A stretch of DNA of 27,927 nucleotides from the IMG/VR virus record IMGVR_UViG_3300009418_000088, positions 1-27,927 of that record. One strand, written 5' to 3'. Shown here in pieces: positions 1-5,999 of the stretch. This stretch comes from a virus. Positions within the stretch are counted from its first letter, which is position 1; each line of letters begins with the position of its first letter. A program made the translations under genes and the position numbers. The notes beneath the pieces were generated by a model, which was not told the DNA's origin, ran no database searches, and worked only from the letters and a program-made list of their open reading frames with translations.

Positions 1-180
1 GACAGGGAGGACCGGCTTCGGTCCCTCATTCTTGGCAGAGAAACCCTCAAGGGGCTTGGAAAGCTGCTGACCTCTGAATCCTACGACAGTGATATGCGCC
101 AGATGGACCCTGCGTCGAGGCTTCGGGTTAGGGACGTCAGGGACGCTCACATGAGCAAATTGAAGGCATTGGAGGAATAA
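1..180 (+). CDS. 3' end of an unidentified protein (partial)
   Basis: An open frame enters from the left edge and ends in TAA at 178-180, giving a 59-residue charged, mostly helical-looking C-terminus ending KLKALEE. It carries no motif I recognise. Its last codons contain GGAGG, which sits 5 nt before the ATG of the next gene, so the two are probably translationally linked. The start lies outside the window, so function cannot be assigned. Confidence 0.6.
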   Translation, partial: DREDRLRSLILGRETLKGLGKLLTSESYDSDMRQMDPASRLRVRDVRDAHMSKLKALEE

Positions 181-450
181 ATGTTTCACCTACGAATCGG
201 CAACAAAGTGAATTGGCGTGGTGCTTGGGGGACATACCCTCCTGAGGAAGTCACTATCATCGGTGACGGCATGAAGGGTGGAGAGGTTGTCTACGACCTG
301 GACAACGGCCACTGGGCCTATGGGCGTCAACTTACCAACCGCGCCATGGATAAGGCGTTGGCAGAGGCTCAGGTTCTCGGAGAGGAATGGGTCAAGACAG
401 GCGGCTCACCTTGGAACGCCGTTCTTGACATCGTGGGGTATGGGAAATGA
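181..450 (+). CDS. Small hypothetical protein, beta-rich
   Basis: This is an 89-aa protein of unknown function. The ATG directly follows the upstream TAA and is preceded by GGAGG at good spacing, so the start is well supported. The N-terminal half (IGNKVNWRGAW, then GGEVVYDLDNG) alternates short strands and glycine turns and could be a small SH3-like barrel, which is only an impression. The stop overlaps the next ATG as ATGA, the coupling seen through this early block. Confidence 0.65.
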   Translation: MFHLRIGNKVNWRGAWGTYPPEEVTIIGDGMKGGEVVYDLDNGHWAYGRQLTNRAMDKALAEAQVLGEEWVKTGGSPWNAVLDIVGYGK

Positions 451-629
451 ACGGCTTGGCTCAGACAGAGACATTCTACCGGGACTACATCATCACCTTC
501 AATCCCAAGGCCGTCCCGTCCAAGGACTTCGGCTACGACTTCGTTCACAAGGACTATGACCCCACGCCAACGGATTACGAAGGGCCGTCAACCGATGGCC
601 GCTGTGGGAATGGCAAAGAAAGGGTTTGA
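447..629 (+). CDS. Small phage protein with YIITFNPK..DFVHKDYD motif
   Basis: A 60-aa protein beginning in an ATGA overlap with the preceding gene. The run YIITFNPKAVPSKDFGYDF followed by VHKDYD resembles a small unnamed family common in phage early regions. In the relatives I remember, the chain continues past a DGRCG-like motif for another 10-20 residues. Here it ends shortly after DGRCG at a TGA. The same frame stays open after that TGA down to a stop at 810-812, so the gene may be truncated. Function is unknown. Confidence 0.6.
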   Translation: MNGLAQTETFYRDYIITFNPKAVPSKDFGYDFVHKDYDPTPTDYEGPSTDGRCGNGKERV

Positions 630-814
630 AGTGCTGCACCTAAAAAGGCCGAGCCGAACTTGGCCGTGGTCGAAAAGCCTAATCCGCAGAACAGACTGGC
701 GTTCGCTGGCGAGGCACGGTCGCTTGCCACTCGGCTACCGTGTCGCCAGAATCCTTGGCCGTCCAACGCCATCGCTCCTGCCTCACGGCGGCACCTGGTT
801 GATGAGGTTTGAGA
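630..814 (+). other. 185-bp gap with possible remnant coding frame
   Basis: No confident gene lies between the stop at 629 and the ATG at 815. The frame of the preceding gene runs on, after its TGA, as an Ala/Pro/Lys-rich sequence (APKKAEPNLAVVEKPNPQ and onward) to a TGA at 810-812, just before the next gene's start. A second plus-strand frame (556-831) is also open, but it is Arg/Trp-rich and overlaps both neighbours, so it looks like a shadow. The best guess is the lost 3' half of the preceding gene or a short gene with a TTG or GTG start. Confidence 0.3.
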
Positions 815-1033
815 ATGACAAGCGGAATTGAAACGGAGCGTTTAAACCAAATTGAAACGGAGCGTTTAAACCAACGTGCCCTCGCTCGCTACATGGAAAT
901 GAATCCTCACAGCGACGAAACCATGTTGCTTCAGAAGGCAACCGACATTGAGGCAAGAGTGGAGACAGGCCAGCCCACTGAGCGGTGGGTGATTGAGGCA
1001 ACATACAGGGTTTTAGAAAGGTTATTGGGATGA
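815..1033 (+). CDS. Small hypothetical protein with duplicated IETERLNQ
   Basis: A 72-aa protein with no recognised family. I prefer the ATG at 815 over the upstream TTG at 809, because GAGG lies 7 nt upstream of the ATG. Near the N-terminus the octapeptide IETERLNQ occurs twice in a row, encoded by a perfect 24-bp tandem duplication (827-874). The rest (ALARYMEMNP, then IEARVETGQPTERWVIEATYRVLERLLG in two parts) looks helical. It ends in an ATGA overlap with the next gene. Confidence 0.6.
   Translation: MTSGIETERLNQIETERLNQRALARYMEMNPHSDETMLLQKATDIEARVETGQPTERWVIEATYRVLERLLG
827..874. repeat. Perfect 24-bp tandem duplication
   Basis: Two identical 24-bp units, 827-850 and 851-874, lie head to tail inside a small coding sequence and keep the frame, adding one extra IETERLNQ. 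The lack of any difference between the copies suggests a recent slippage event, or an assembly artefact. Confidence 0.9.
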
Positions 1034-1377
1034 CAGAAGCGAAGGAACTCACGTTCTACGTTCTTGCGGATCGTAACTATAGTTGTGGGGATGAATTGCC
1101 GGTGAAGTTGGTTGAGTGGAAGGTCCTCCTTGACGAAATCCTGTCGGAAGTGCCAGAGGAGTTCAGGGAGTCAGCCTTCCTCGAAGTCGATTATACCAGA
1201 GATTATGAGTGGGAACTTGAAGTATCGGCGGGGTGGAAGCGCACGGAAACCCCCACCGAAACCAGATTGAGGCTGGAAAAGGCAGCAGCGCACAACGCTG
1301 AAAACGCAAAGGCAGTAGAGGCGCAGGAACGCCAGACACTTGCCGACCTGAAGGCCAAATACGGAGAACTCGCATGA
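1030..1377 (+). CDS. Hypothetical acidic protein with coiled-coil C-terminus
   Basis: A 115-aa protein started from an ATGA overlap with the upstream gene and ended in another ATGA overlap with the Rad52-family gene. Residues 1-75 look folded (TFYVLADRNYSCGDELPV, WELEVSAGW). Residues 80-115 are a charged Ala/Glu/Lys helix likely to be a coiled coil. Its direct coupling to the annealing protein suggests a role in recombination or replication, but no family is recognised. Confidence 0.65.
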   Translation: MTEAKELTFYVLADRNYSCGDELPVKLVEWKVLLDEILSEVPEEFRESAFLEVDYTRDYEWELEVSAGWKRTETPTETRLRLEKAAAHNAENAKAVEAQERQTLADLKAKYGELA

Positions 1378-2126
1378 CATTTTGGGACGAACTGACTGCC
1401 CCCTTTGAGCCAAACGAGATTGAATGGCGCGTGGGGTCCGTAACGAAGGACAAGAAGAAGGGCATGGCCCTAGCCTACATGGACGCCCGAGCGGTGATGA
1501 ACCGCTTGGATGCGGTGTGTGGGCCTGATGGGTGGCAGTCACGCTACCCTATTATATCTGAGGGCAAGACTGTCTGTGAGATTGGACTTCGGGTTATGAT
1601 AGAGCAGGAGACGGTTCAGGGTGAGGTTCCCTTGTATAAAGGGGAGTGGCTTTGGAAGGCTGACGGTGCTGGCGACAGCAATATCGAAGGTGAGAAGGGT
1701 GCCCTCTCAGACTCATTCAAACGCGCTGCCGTCAGGTGGGGGATTGGCCGGTATCTATACAACCTGGATTCCCCATGGGTGAATCTGGACGACTTCAAAC
1801 GAATTCAGAAGTCCGAATACAAGATACTCAATCGCCTATTGCTTGGGGGGAGTGCCATCAAGGACATGAAGCCGCCAACTGTCGCAGAACTGCGGGAGCG
1901 GGATGGCAAGGTGAGGGCCGATATTGCAGATTGCAATAACGTGGAGCAACTTGACCACATCTTCGACAAGGCCAAGGACTTAATCATCGACATCAAGGCT
2001 CAGAAGCCGATGTGGTGGAACGGTGACGATGCCAACGGGATCGTTGGTCTATCAGACGAGTTCGACAACAAGCGCGAGGAACTCGCCGTGGCACGCAGCG
2101 GTGGAGACTTAATCAACGCAGGGTGA
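1374..2126 (+). CDS. Rad52/Rad22-family single-strand annealing protein
   Basis: A 250-aa protein of the Rad52/22 superfamily (Redbeta-like function), which anneals complementary single strands during phage recombination and replication in the cytoplasm. The N-terminal core carries the family pattern: GMALAYMDARAVMNRLD (residues 30-46), CGPDGWQSRYP (49-59), then DGAGDSNIEGEKGALSDSFK (97-116) and RAAVRWGIGRYLYNLDSPWV (117-136). The region after about residue 160 is a helical tail without a recognised domain. The start overlaps the previous gene as ATGA. Flanking genes (SSB-tip protein, DUF1367-like, HNH-like) fit a recombination module. No partner exonuclease is visible in the window. Confidence 0.88.
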   Translation: MTFWDELTAPFEPNEIEWRVGSVTKDKKKGMALAYMDARAVMNRLDAVCGPDGWQSRYPIISEGKTVCEIGLRVMIEQETVQGEVPLYKGEWLWKADGAGDSNIEGEKGALSDSFKRAAVRWGIGRYLYNLDSPWVNLDDFKRIQKSEYKILNRLLLGGSAIKDMKPPTVAELRERDGKVRADIADCNNVEQLDHIFDKAKDLIIDIKAQKPMWWNGDDANGIVGLSDEFDNKREELAVARSGGDLINAG

Positions 2127-2130
2127 ATAC

Positions 2131-2400
2131 ATGAGCAAACGATTAGACGCACTGAACCCCATCAAATACGAGAAGGATGGGCAGGAGAAGACGCAATGGA
2201 ACAAGGTCGGGGTTGCCTTTGAAGGCCGCAACGGGGGGTGGAACGTATCGCTCAACGCGATGCCCGCCCCGTCTGTCGATAACAAGGGGAACCTTGTCTA
2301 CAAGATCGTGCTGATGGAGCCGAAGTCCTTTGATGACGAGCGGCCTGCACGCCAACAGCGCCCCCAACAGGGTGGTCCTGACTCGGAGATTCCTTACTAG
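2131..2400 (+). CDS. Small DNA-metabolism protein with SSB-like C-terminal tip
   Basis: An 89-aa protein 4 nt after the annealing-protein stop, with AGGGTG upstream of the ATG. Residues 1-66 form a compact beta-rich region (KTQWNKVGVAFEGRNGGWNV, then LVYKIVLMEP). Residues 68-89 are a Gln/Pro/Gly-rich disordered tail ending DSEIPY. That layout and tip resemble bacterial SSB, whose tail ends in an acidic stretch plus IPF and recruits partner proteins. A role as a small ssDNA-binding or recruitment protein is an inference from tail and context. The folded part does not match a standard SSB OB-fold that I can recognise. Confidence 0.7.
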   Translation: MSKRLDALNPIKYEKDGQEKTQWNKVGVAFEGRNGGWNVSLNAMPAPSVDNKGNLVYKIVLMEPKSFDDERPARQQRPQQGGPDSEIPY

Positions 2401-2402
2401 GC

Positions 2403-2462
2403 ATGATCCACTATTGCGTCTCATTCGCTAACCCGGAAGACGGGGAGGAGGACTTGGGATGA
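2403..2462 (+). CDS. Possible 19-aa micro-ORF
   Basis: ATG at 2403 opens MIHYCVSFANPEDGEEDLG and stops in a perfect ATGA overlap with the next gene. It fills almost the entire gap between two genes and contains that gene's GGAGGA ribosome-binding site. It may be a translated leader that couples the neighbours, or it may be chance. No upstream ribosome-binding site of its own is convincing. Confidence 0.25.
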   Translation: MIHYCVSFANPEDGEEDLG

Positions 2463-2869
2463 AAGCCGCCTTTAGACGGTATGGTGACTGCCTAGACCCT
2501 GGGAACGAGAAGGCCAAGAAGTTGGTCAACTCTGTTGAACCCGGTGGATGGGTCACTGTCGAGGTCAAGAAGGTGCGGTCTATGCGTCAACTTAATCTGT
2601 GGTGGAAACTCATGCAGAAGGTGTCGGACAACACCTCGTACACCAAGCGGCAACTGCACAACAACCTTCTCAGTCACCTTGGGTTCTGCGACGAGTTCAC
2701 AGACAAGAACGGCGTGGTGGTCCGTGACCCGCACTCAATCTCCGCAGGGGAGATGCCTCAAGACGAGTTCAACGAGTTGATGGACAACGCGATTGATTGG
2801 ATCGTCGAGAACGTACTGCCTGTCGCTAAGGCAGACCTTAGAAGGGAAATAGAGGAGATGGTATTTTGA
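2459..2869 (+). CDS. DUF1367-like protein (NinB-type context)
   Basis: A 136-aa protein matching the layout of the DUF1367 phage family: an early VTVEVKKVRSMRQLNLWWKL stretch (about residues 33-52), a middle LHNNLLSHLGF, then DPHSISAGEMPQDEFNELMD and a C-terminal IVENVLP...LRREIEEM helix. Family members sit in phage recombination regions near NinB and NinG genes, but their biochemical activity is not settled. GGAGGA upstream supports the ATG at 2459. Its TGA overlaps a TTG start for the next gene. NinB proper is the main alternative. Confidence 0.65.
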   Translation: MKAAFRRYGDCLDPGNEKAKKLVNSVEPGGWVTVEVKKVRSMRQLNLWWKLMQKVSDNTSYTKRQLHNNLLSHLGFCDEFTDKNGVVVRDPHSISAGEMPQDEFNELMDNAIDWIVENVLPVAKADLRREIEEMVF

Positions 2870-3180
2870 GCGGATTAGCATTAGGCCATGAGGCCGCAGA
2901 AAGAGCGGCTGACCATGCGGAGCGGGAAACCCCGACTTGGAAGGAACAGGCGTTCACTGACTTCGTGAACTACGCCAAGCGGCATAGCCACTTCACAACC
3001 GAACAGGTGAGAGCGGCCTCTGAATCGCCCCCGCCGCCCGACCCGCGTGCTTGGGGTCATGTGGCCCTAAGGGCAAAGAAAGAGAAGGTCGTTGTTTCAG
3101 GAGAGTGGGTCCGCGCAACCTCAAAGACAGTTCACGGCATGGTCGTCACCCAATGGCAATCCCTGATTTTCGATGTCTAA
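2866..3180 (+). CDS. Hypothetical small protein, possible winged-helix fold
   Basis: A 104-aa protein starting at TTG in a TTGA overlap with the preceding stop. It has a helical N-terminus (ETPTWKEQAFTDFVNYAKRH), an HFTTEQVRAASESP segment that looks like a helix-turn-helix-type region, a Pro-rich turn PPPPDPRAWG, and a basic segment leading to GEWVRATSKTVHG. This pattern recurs in short unnamed phage proteins near NinG/HNH genes. DNA binding is an inference only. Confidence 0.6.
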   Translation: MSGLALGHEAAERAADHAERETPTWKEQAFTDFVNYAKRHSHFTTEQVRAASESPPPPDPRAWGHVALRAKKEKVVVSGEWVRATSKTVHGMVVTQWQSLIFDV

Positions 3181-3535
3181 AATCCTCCGCGATCCCAAGT
3201 ATCTCATGCACTTGAGGGACGAGCCATGTCTGTTCACAGGGCTGCGGGGGTCAGGCCAGGAAAGCGTGGTAGCCGCCCACATTGGAACGGCAGGGAAGGG
3301 GATCAAGAGCCCCGACAATGAGGCCATCCCTGTCGCTAACCATGTTCACCAACTGATGCACACGCAGGGTGAAATACACACGCTGCTGGTCTTCCTAACG
3401 CAGCGGGAAAATCACTCATTGCTTAGGGATATGGCAAGGGCCTACGCACGGGAACTGTATGCCGAATGGCTCACTCAATCCGCTGACACGACCTCTGCCG
3501 AAGGCTATAGAGGCCCTGTGGATCTTGCACGATAA
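3173..3535 (+). CDS. HNH-like nuclease, DUF968/NinG-type
   Basis: A 120-aa protein overlapping the previous gene by 8 nt. The pattern RDEPCLFTG, then VVAAHIGTAGKGIKSPDNEA (residues 32-51) and IPVANHVHQLMHTQGE is the AH...G-K-x-D-x-x-x-IP...H...H layout of small HNH-type phage recombination nucleases (DUF968-like). Such enzymes cut branched or single-stranded DNA. Family members often have a Cys pair at the N-terminus, but here CLFTG offers one Cys, so zinc binding at that site may be lost. It is the last gene of the rightward block and its 3' end overlaps the convergent leftward gene by 65 bp. Confidence 0.7.
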   Translation: MSKILRDPKYLMHLRDEPCLFTGLRGSGQESVVAAHIGTAGKGIKSPDNEAIPVANHVHQLMHTQGEIHTLLVFLTQRENHSLLRDMARAYARELYAEWLTQSADTTSAEGYRGPVDLAR

Positions 3536-3758
3536 TATGGTCTAAACACGCTTTCTCTGAATCGAAGATACGTGGCTCGACGCCCTCCCGGTTAGAGTAA
3601 GTAAACCAGCGGCAATCCAGCCTTGCCCCTGGGATGAAACCTTTTTCAACCGCTTCGATATATCCGGGCGGCCCCCGACAAATCTGAACCCCCATGATCC
3701 ACACCTCAGGGGGGGCTACCGCAACAGCAGCAGCCAGAATCACCCCAACTATGGACAC
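3471..3758 (-). CDS. Small secreted or membrane protein downstream of spanins
   Basis: A 95-aa protein starting at GTG (3758), overlapping the Rz1-like stop by 10 nt, with AGGTGAGG just upstream. The N-terminus MSIVGVILAAAVAVAPP looks like a signal peptide or membrane anchor. The remainder has three cysteines (QICRG, LDCRW and KACLD regions) and could be periplasmic with a disulfide. The function is unknown. Its place at the end of the lysis cassette suggests an envelope role. Its 3' end runs into the convergent HNH-like gene. Confidence 0.55.
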   Translation of the reverse strand: MSIVGVILAAAVAVAPPEVWIMGVQICRGPPGYIEAVEKGFIPGARLDCRWFTYSNREGVEPRIFDSEKACLDHIIVQDPQGLYSLRQRSCQRIE

Positions 3759-3976
3759 GCCCTCACCTGTGACCTGAGAACCGCGTAGTCCGACAAGACC
3801 TCAACAGTCAGTGGAAACTCATCACCAAAACGAACCACTTCCTCTGCGAGTGCGTCCTGAAACTCAGCGGTGTACTCCCGTGGGGGAGGGCATATGCTAG
3901 AACTCTTCGTTACGCAGGCGTTCAGCAAGATCGCGCTGGCCGCGAGGACGGTCATGTTCAGCCACGATCTGTGCAT
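3749..3976 (-). CDS. Rz1-like outer-membrane spanin lipoprotein
   Basis: The chosen start ([14 protein letters not shown]) gives a 75-aa lipoprotein. A hydrophobic signal leads to the lipobox-like LNAC, followed by [16 protein letters not shown] and ending VLSDYAVLRSQVRACP. A Cys after the signal, an early Pro run and the DYxxLRxQxRAC tail fit outer-membrane spanins, which link to the inner-membrane spanin to fuse envelope membranes at lysis. The frame is open upstream to 4069, but that part is antisense-like and charged, so a start at 3976 (or 3955) is more sensible. Asn at lipobox position -2 is slightly unusual. Its 5' end overlaps the Rz-like gene by 80 bp in another frame, the classic spanin arrangement. 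Confidence 0.72.
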   Translation of the reverse strand: MHRSWLNMTVLAASAILLNACVTKSSSICPPPREYTAEFQDALAEEVVRFGDEFPLTVEVLSDYAVLRSQVRACP

Positions 3977-4088
3977 TCTTTGCCTCCAGTGCTTTCTTCT
4001 CTCTCCGGTTTTCCGACCAAACATAGACGAATACATTCGCAGAAACGAAGGCCAGCATTCCAACGACAAGGAGTATACTAATCAGCAT
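3897..4088 (-). CDS. Rz-like inner-membrane spanin
   Basis: A 63-aa protein with one N-terminal membrane segment ([22 protein letters not shown], residues 3-24) and a charged coiled-coil tail ([20 protein letters not shown]). This is the topology of inner-membrane spanins, although it is short for the group. Its ATG lies inside the end of the holin-like gene (11-nt overlap), and the Rz1-like lipoprotein starts inside it in a different frame. It should act with that lipoprotein after holin and endolysin have worked. Sequence similarity to named Rz proteins cannot be judged by eye, so the call rests on topology and nesting. Confidence 0.65.
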   Translation of the reverse strand: MLISILLVVGMLAFVSANVFVYVWSENRREKKALEAKNAQIVAEHDRPRGQRDLAERLRNEEF

Positions 4089-4263
4089 TCTTGTTCTTGC
4101 CCACGTTCCCGGCGATTACGTTCAGGAACTTTAGAATGCCATTGATGATCTTGTCGTCTGACGTTGATGGGGTCAGGGCGGTGACGGCTGTAGCCGCCGT
4201 CAAAACCGTGGTGATTGCCACGATCCACGATGGGATCTGCTCAAAAATTCCAAAGATTTCCAT
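4078..4263 (-). CDS. Holin-like small membrane protein
   Basis: A 61-aa protein with one clear membrane helix (residues 11-30, [20 protein letters not shown]), then [20 protein letters not shown] and a polar tail [11 protein letters not shown]. The DDKI...LN..AGNxGKNKN pattern is a short family often found beside phage lysis genes and usually labelled hypothetical or holin-like. AGGAGA precedes the ATG at good spacing. It sits directly between endolysin and spanins, so a holin or pinholin role fits. A second holin candidate lies at 26393-26698. Confidence 0.65.
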   Translation of the reverse strand: MEIFGIFEQIPSWIVAITTVLTAATAVTALTPSTSDDKIINGILKFLNVIAGNVGKNKNAD

Positions 4264-4266
4264 AAG

Positions 4267-4695
4267 TTACTCTCCTAGTCTGATTAAAGCCGCGATCCGC
4301 TGAGCGCGGGCACCTACTTGCCTCGACCACTTACTATCCAGGGCCTCCTTGGCAGCGAGATCAAAGTCCCTCCGCTTCAGCGCGGCCCACATCATCTCGA
4401 ATCGTTGCAACCGAGGTTTCCCCAAATTATACGCCATGTTTAGGATTCCGCGTTCGACGCCTTCTCCCAAATCCATCCCCATGAACTTGATCCGCATCTC
4501 GTCAACCGTCGTCATCATATCGGTCTTCAGCATGGTGTTGGCTTCTTCCTGAGAAATCCCATTGTCAGTGAGGTTTCTCCCAAATCCGATGGTGATTTTC
4601 GGAGGATCAGCCGTGTCGAAGTAAGGATAAAGGGAGCAGCCCTCATCGCGTTTCAAGTCTTCAAGCAGAAGGGAAAGGTTGGCGGTAGTTGTCAT
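4267..4695 (-). CDS. Endolysin, T4-type lysozyme (GH24)
   Basis: A 142-aa muramidase that cleaves the glycan backbone of peptidoglycan at lysis. KRDEG places the catalytic Glu at residue 18. YFDT gives Asp27, nine residues on as in T4 lysozyme (E11/D20), and ITIGFG supplies Thr35, with a 2-residue insertion before it. The C-terminal SKWSRQVGARAQRIAALIRL matches the RW..Q...RA.R.......G signature of the family. There is no signal or SAR sequence, so it needs a holin to cross the membrane. AGGA sits 8 nt before the ATG. It lies between the micropeptide gene and the holin-like gene. Confidence 0.92.
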   Translation of the reverse strand: MTTTANLSLLLEDLKRDEGCSLYPYFDTADPPKITIGFGRNLTDNGISQEEANTMLKTDMMTTVDEMRIKFMGMDLGEGVERGILNMAYNLGKPRLQRFEMMWAALKRRDFDLAAKEALDSKWSRQVGARAQRIAALIRLGE

Positions 4696-4704
4696 GGGCG
4701 AATC

Positions 4705-4794
4705 CTACAGAAATACATTGAACCCGGCCAGTGACGCGCCGGTAGCAGCGGCCAAGGCCGCAGGGACCGAAAGCCAAAACAGAAATTTGTTCAT
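4705..4794 (-). CDS. 29-aa hydrophobic micropeptide
   Basis: A short frame, MNKFLFWLSVPAALAAATGA continuing to SLAGFNVFL, starts in an exact ATGA overlap with the stop of the upstream gene and ends 9 nt before the endolysin ATG. It begins with Lys3 and is hydrophobic throughout with no other charge, so it would be a single membrane helix or an export signal. The perfect coupling and position in the lysis cassette make translation likely. It could be a minimal holin, antiholin or regulator, and no family is known to me. Confidence 0.6.
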   Translation of the reverse strand: MNKFLFWLSVPAALAAATGASLAGFNVFL

Positions 4795-5069
4795 GGCATA
4801 ACCTTTTCAAAGACATAGACAACGCCAGCCCCAAGCCCGCCAAACAACAGGCCAAGGAGAACGAACATCCCTATCCCGCGCTGCTTCAGACGCTTGTAGT
4901 CGTCAACGTGGGGTTTCATGTCGGCCACATCTTCGGCCACGCCCTCCCACCTAGCGGCGTGCCTTTCGATTTCCTCCAGCTTTTCCCATTGGTCGCTCGT
5001 CTGATTAGTTAAGGTGCGGACGGAAGCAACCAGTTCGCCCAAGGTCTTTGAAACATCGTCGATGCTCAT
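4791..5069 (-). CDS. Tail-anchored membrane protein with coiled coil (lysis cassette)
   Basis: A 92-aa protein with an amphipathic, heptad-like N-terminal region (KTLGELVASVRTLTNQ, EKLEEIERHAARWEG) and a single membrane segment near the C-terminus (residues 66-86, IGMFVLLGLLFGGLGAGVVYV). This resembles small holin-accessory membrane proteins found next to phage endolysins. It starts in an ATGA overlap with the upstream gene and ends in one with the 29-aa peptide. A holin or antiholin role is possible, but the family is not certain. Confidence 0.65.
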   Translation of the reverse strand: MSIDDVSKTLGELVASVRTLTNQTSDQWEKLEEIERHAARWEGVAEDVADMKPHVDDYKRLKQRGIGMFVLLGLLFGGLGAGVVYVFEKVMP

Positions 5070-5509
5070 TTTGATTTTTTCTCTATCTTTTGGTGGAGCG
5101 CGATAACGTCCTCGCGTCTAGACTCAGTTTCGACCTTTAAATCTTCGTGGACTGATTTGATGTCCGCCTTTAGTTCACGCCGCGTTTGGTCCAGATCATC
5201 TCTCAGTTTCTCAGCCCGTTCCCGACCCTCTTTAGCATTCCTATCAATCACATTTCGGAGGTCATGTTCAGCGACATCATGGATCGTGTCGAGGCGGGCC
5301 ATACTCTCCTGGGCGGCGTCAGCACGAGATTGAATCGCTTCCATTATTTTTTCGGCAGAGGCGCTACGCTTGCCATTTCCGTTTGTCTTTGGCGCTTGTA
5401 ATAAACGCTTCCAGATCACATATCCCATGCCCGCGACCATCGCCAACAGAAGGGTAGTAGCCATCCCGTATTCGGCAACGGCTGTCTGAAAGAATGATTC
5501 GTCGATCAT
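5066..5509 (-). CDS. N-anchored membrane protein with long coiled coil
   Basis: A 147-aa protein with one membrane helix (about residues 15-36, TTLLLAMVAGMGYVIWKRLL) followed by a Gly/Asn/Lys linker and a long charged helix from residue 50 to the end, rich in Arg, Glu and Asp (RNAKEGRERAEKLRDDLDQ). The topology is like an inner-membrane spanin and mirrors the next gene, which has the opposite order of coil and membrane segment. Either could be an alternative spanin component or a holin partner. It ends in an ATGA overlap. Confidence 0.6.
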   Translation of the reverse strand: MIDESFFQTAVAEYGMATTLLLAMVAGMGYVIWKRLLQAPKTNGNGKRSASAEKIMEAIQSRADAAQESMARLDTIHDVAEHDLRNVIDRNAKEGRERAEKLRDDLDQTRRELKADIKSVHEDLKVETESRREDVIALHQKIEKKSK

Positions 5510-5570
5510 GGAATCTCATCACGTTTTTGAAATATCATCAATGTTCATGGGATTAGCCCTTAGTTTTTGC

Positions 5571-5987
5571 TTATTCTGCCGCTGCCTCGGCGGCAAGTGC
5601 CGCTGCTTCAGCCGCGTCTTCTGCGGCTTTGCAGTCAACCACCTTGCTTAAAGCGTGGGCAATATTCTCGGCTGAGTCTTCCCTGGCAACCAGTTTTGCG
5701 TGGTAAGCCCTTGCGTTTTCAGTTTTTTCAGGCAACAGATCAGCAACCTTTCGTTTCCAAACGGCCACGCGGGGGAGTGTATGTTCTTGGGCAGCAAGCT
5801 CCTTAACCCCCGGAGGTGCGCTTGAAACGTCATCTCCGGGGTGAAAAAAGCGTCTTCCTGCGGGCACTGCTGCTATTACAATTCCGTCGATCTCAGTAGT
5901 GTTAACTAACCGACAAGAGATCAGCCCATCATCCCTAACTTCATACCTATCAATAATCTGTGCATCAACTTTATTAACTAACGCCAT
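5571..5987 (-). CDS. Fibre-proximal hypothetical protein
   Basis: A 138-aa protein directly downstream of the tail fibre with a strong AAGGAG 8 nt before the ATG. Residues 1-55 look like strands (IIDRYEVRDDGLISCRLVN, IDGIVIAAVPAGRRFFHPGD), and the C-terminus is an Ala/Glu-rich helix (AAEDAAEAAALAAEAAAE). Genes in this position are often fibre assembly factors or chaperones, but no such domain is recognised. It is GC-rich like the adjacent half of the fibre gene, so it probably travelled with that fibre tip. Confidence 0.6.
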   Translation of the reverse strand: MALVNKVDAQIIDRYEVRDDGLISCRLVNTTEIDGIVIAAVPAGRRFFHPGDDVSSAPPGVKELAAQEHTLPRVAVWKRKVADLLPEKTENARAYHAKLVAREDSAENIAHALSKVVDCKAAEDAAEAAALAAEAAAE

Positions 5988-5999
5988 AATTTTCGCTCC

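Noticed and set aside
556-831. 91-aa Arg/Trp-rich plus frame and its antisense frame at 575-772.
   Set aside because: They overlap real neighbours on both sides, their composition is unlike the other early proteins, and they have no ribosome-binding site.
3870-4303. Plus-strand frames opposite the spanin and holin genes.
   Set aside because: The minus-strand genes form a coherent, overlapped lysis cassette with starts and ribosome-binding sites, and the plus frames have none of these.
4661-4855. 64-aa minus frame with many cysteines overlapping endolysin and micropeptide.
   Set aside because: It overlaps three better genes in another frame, and the exactly coupled 29-aa frame explains the gap.
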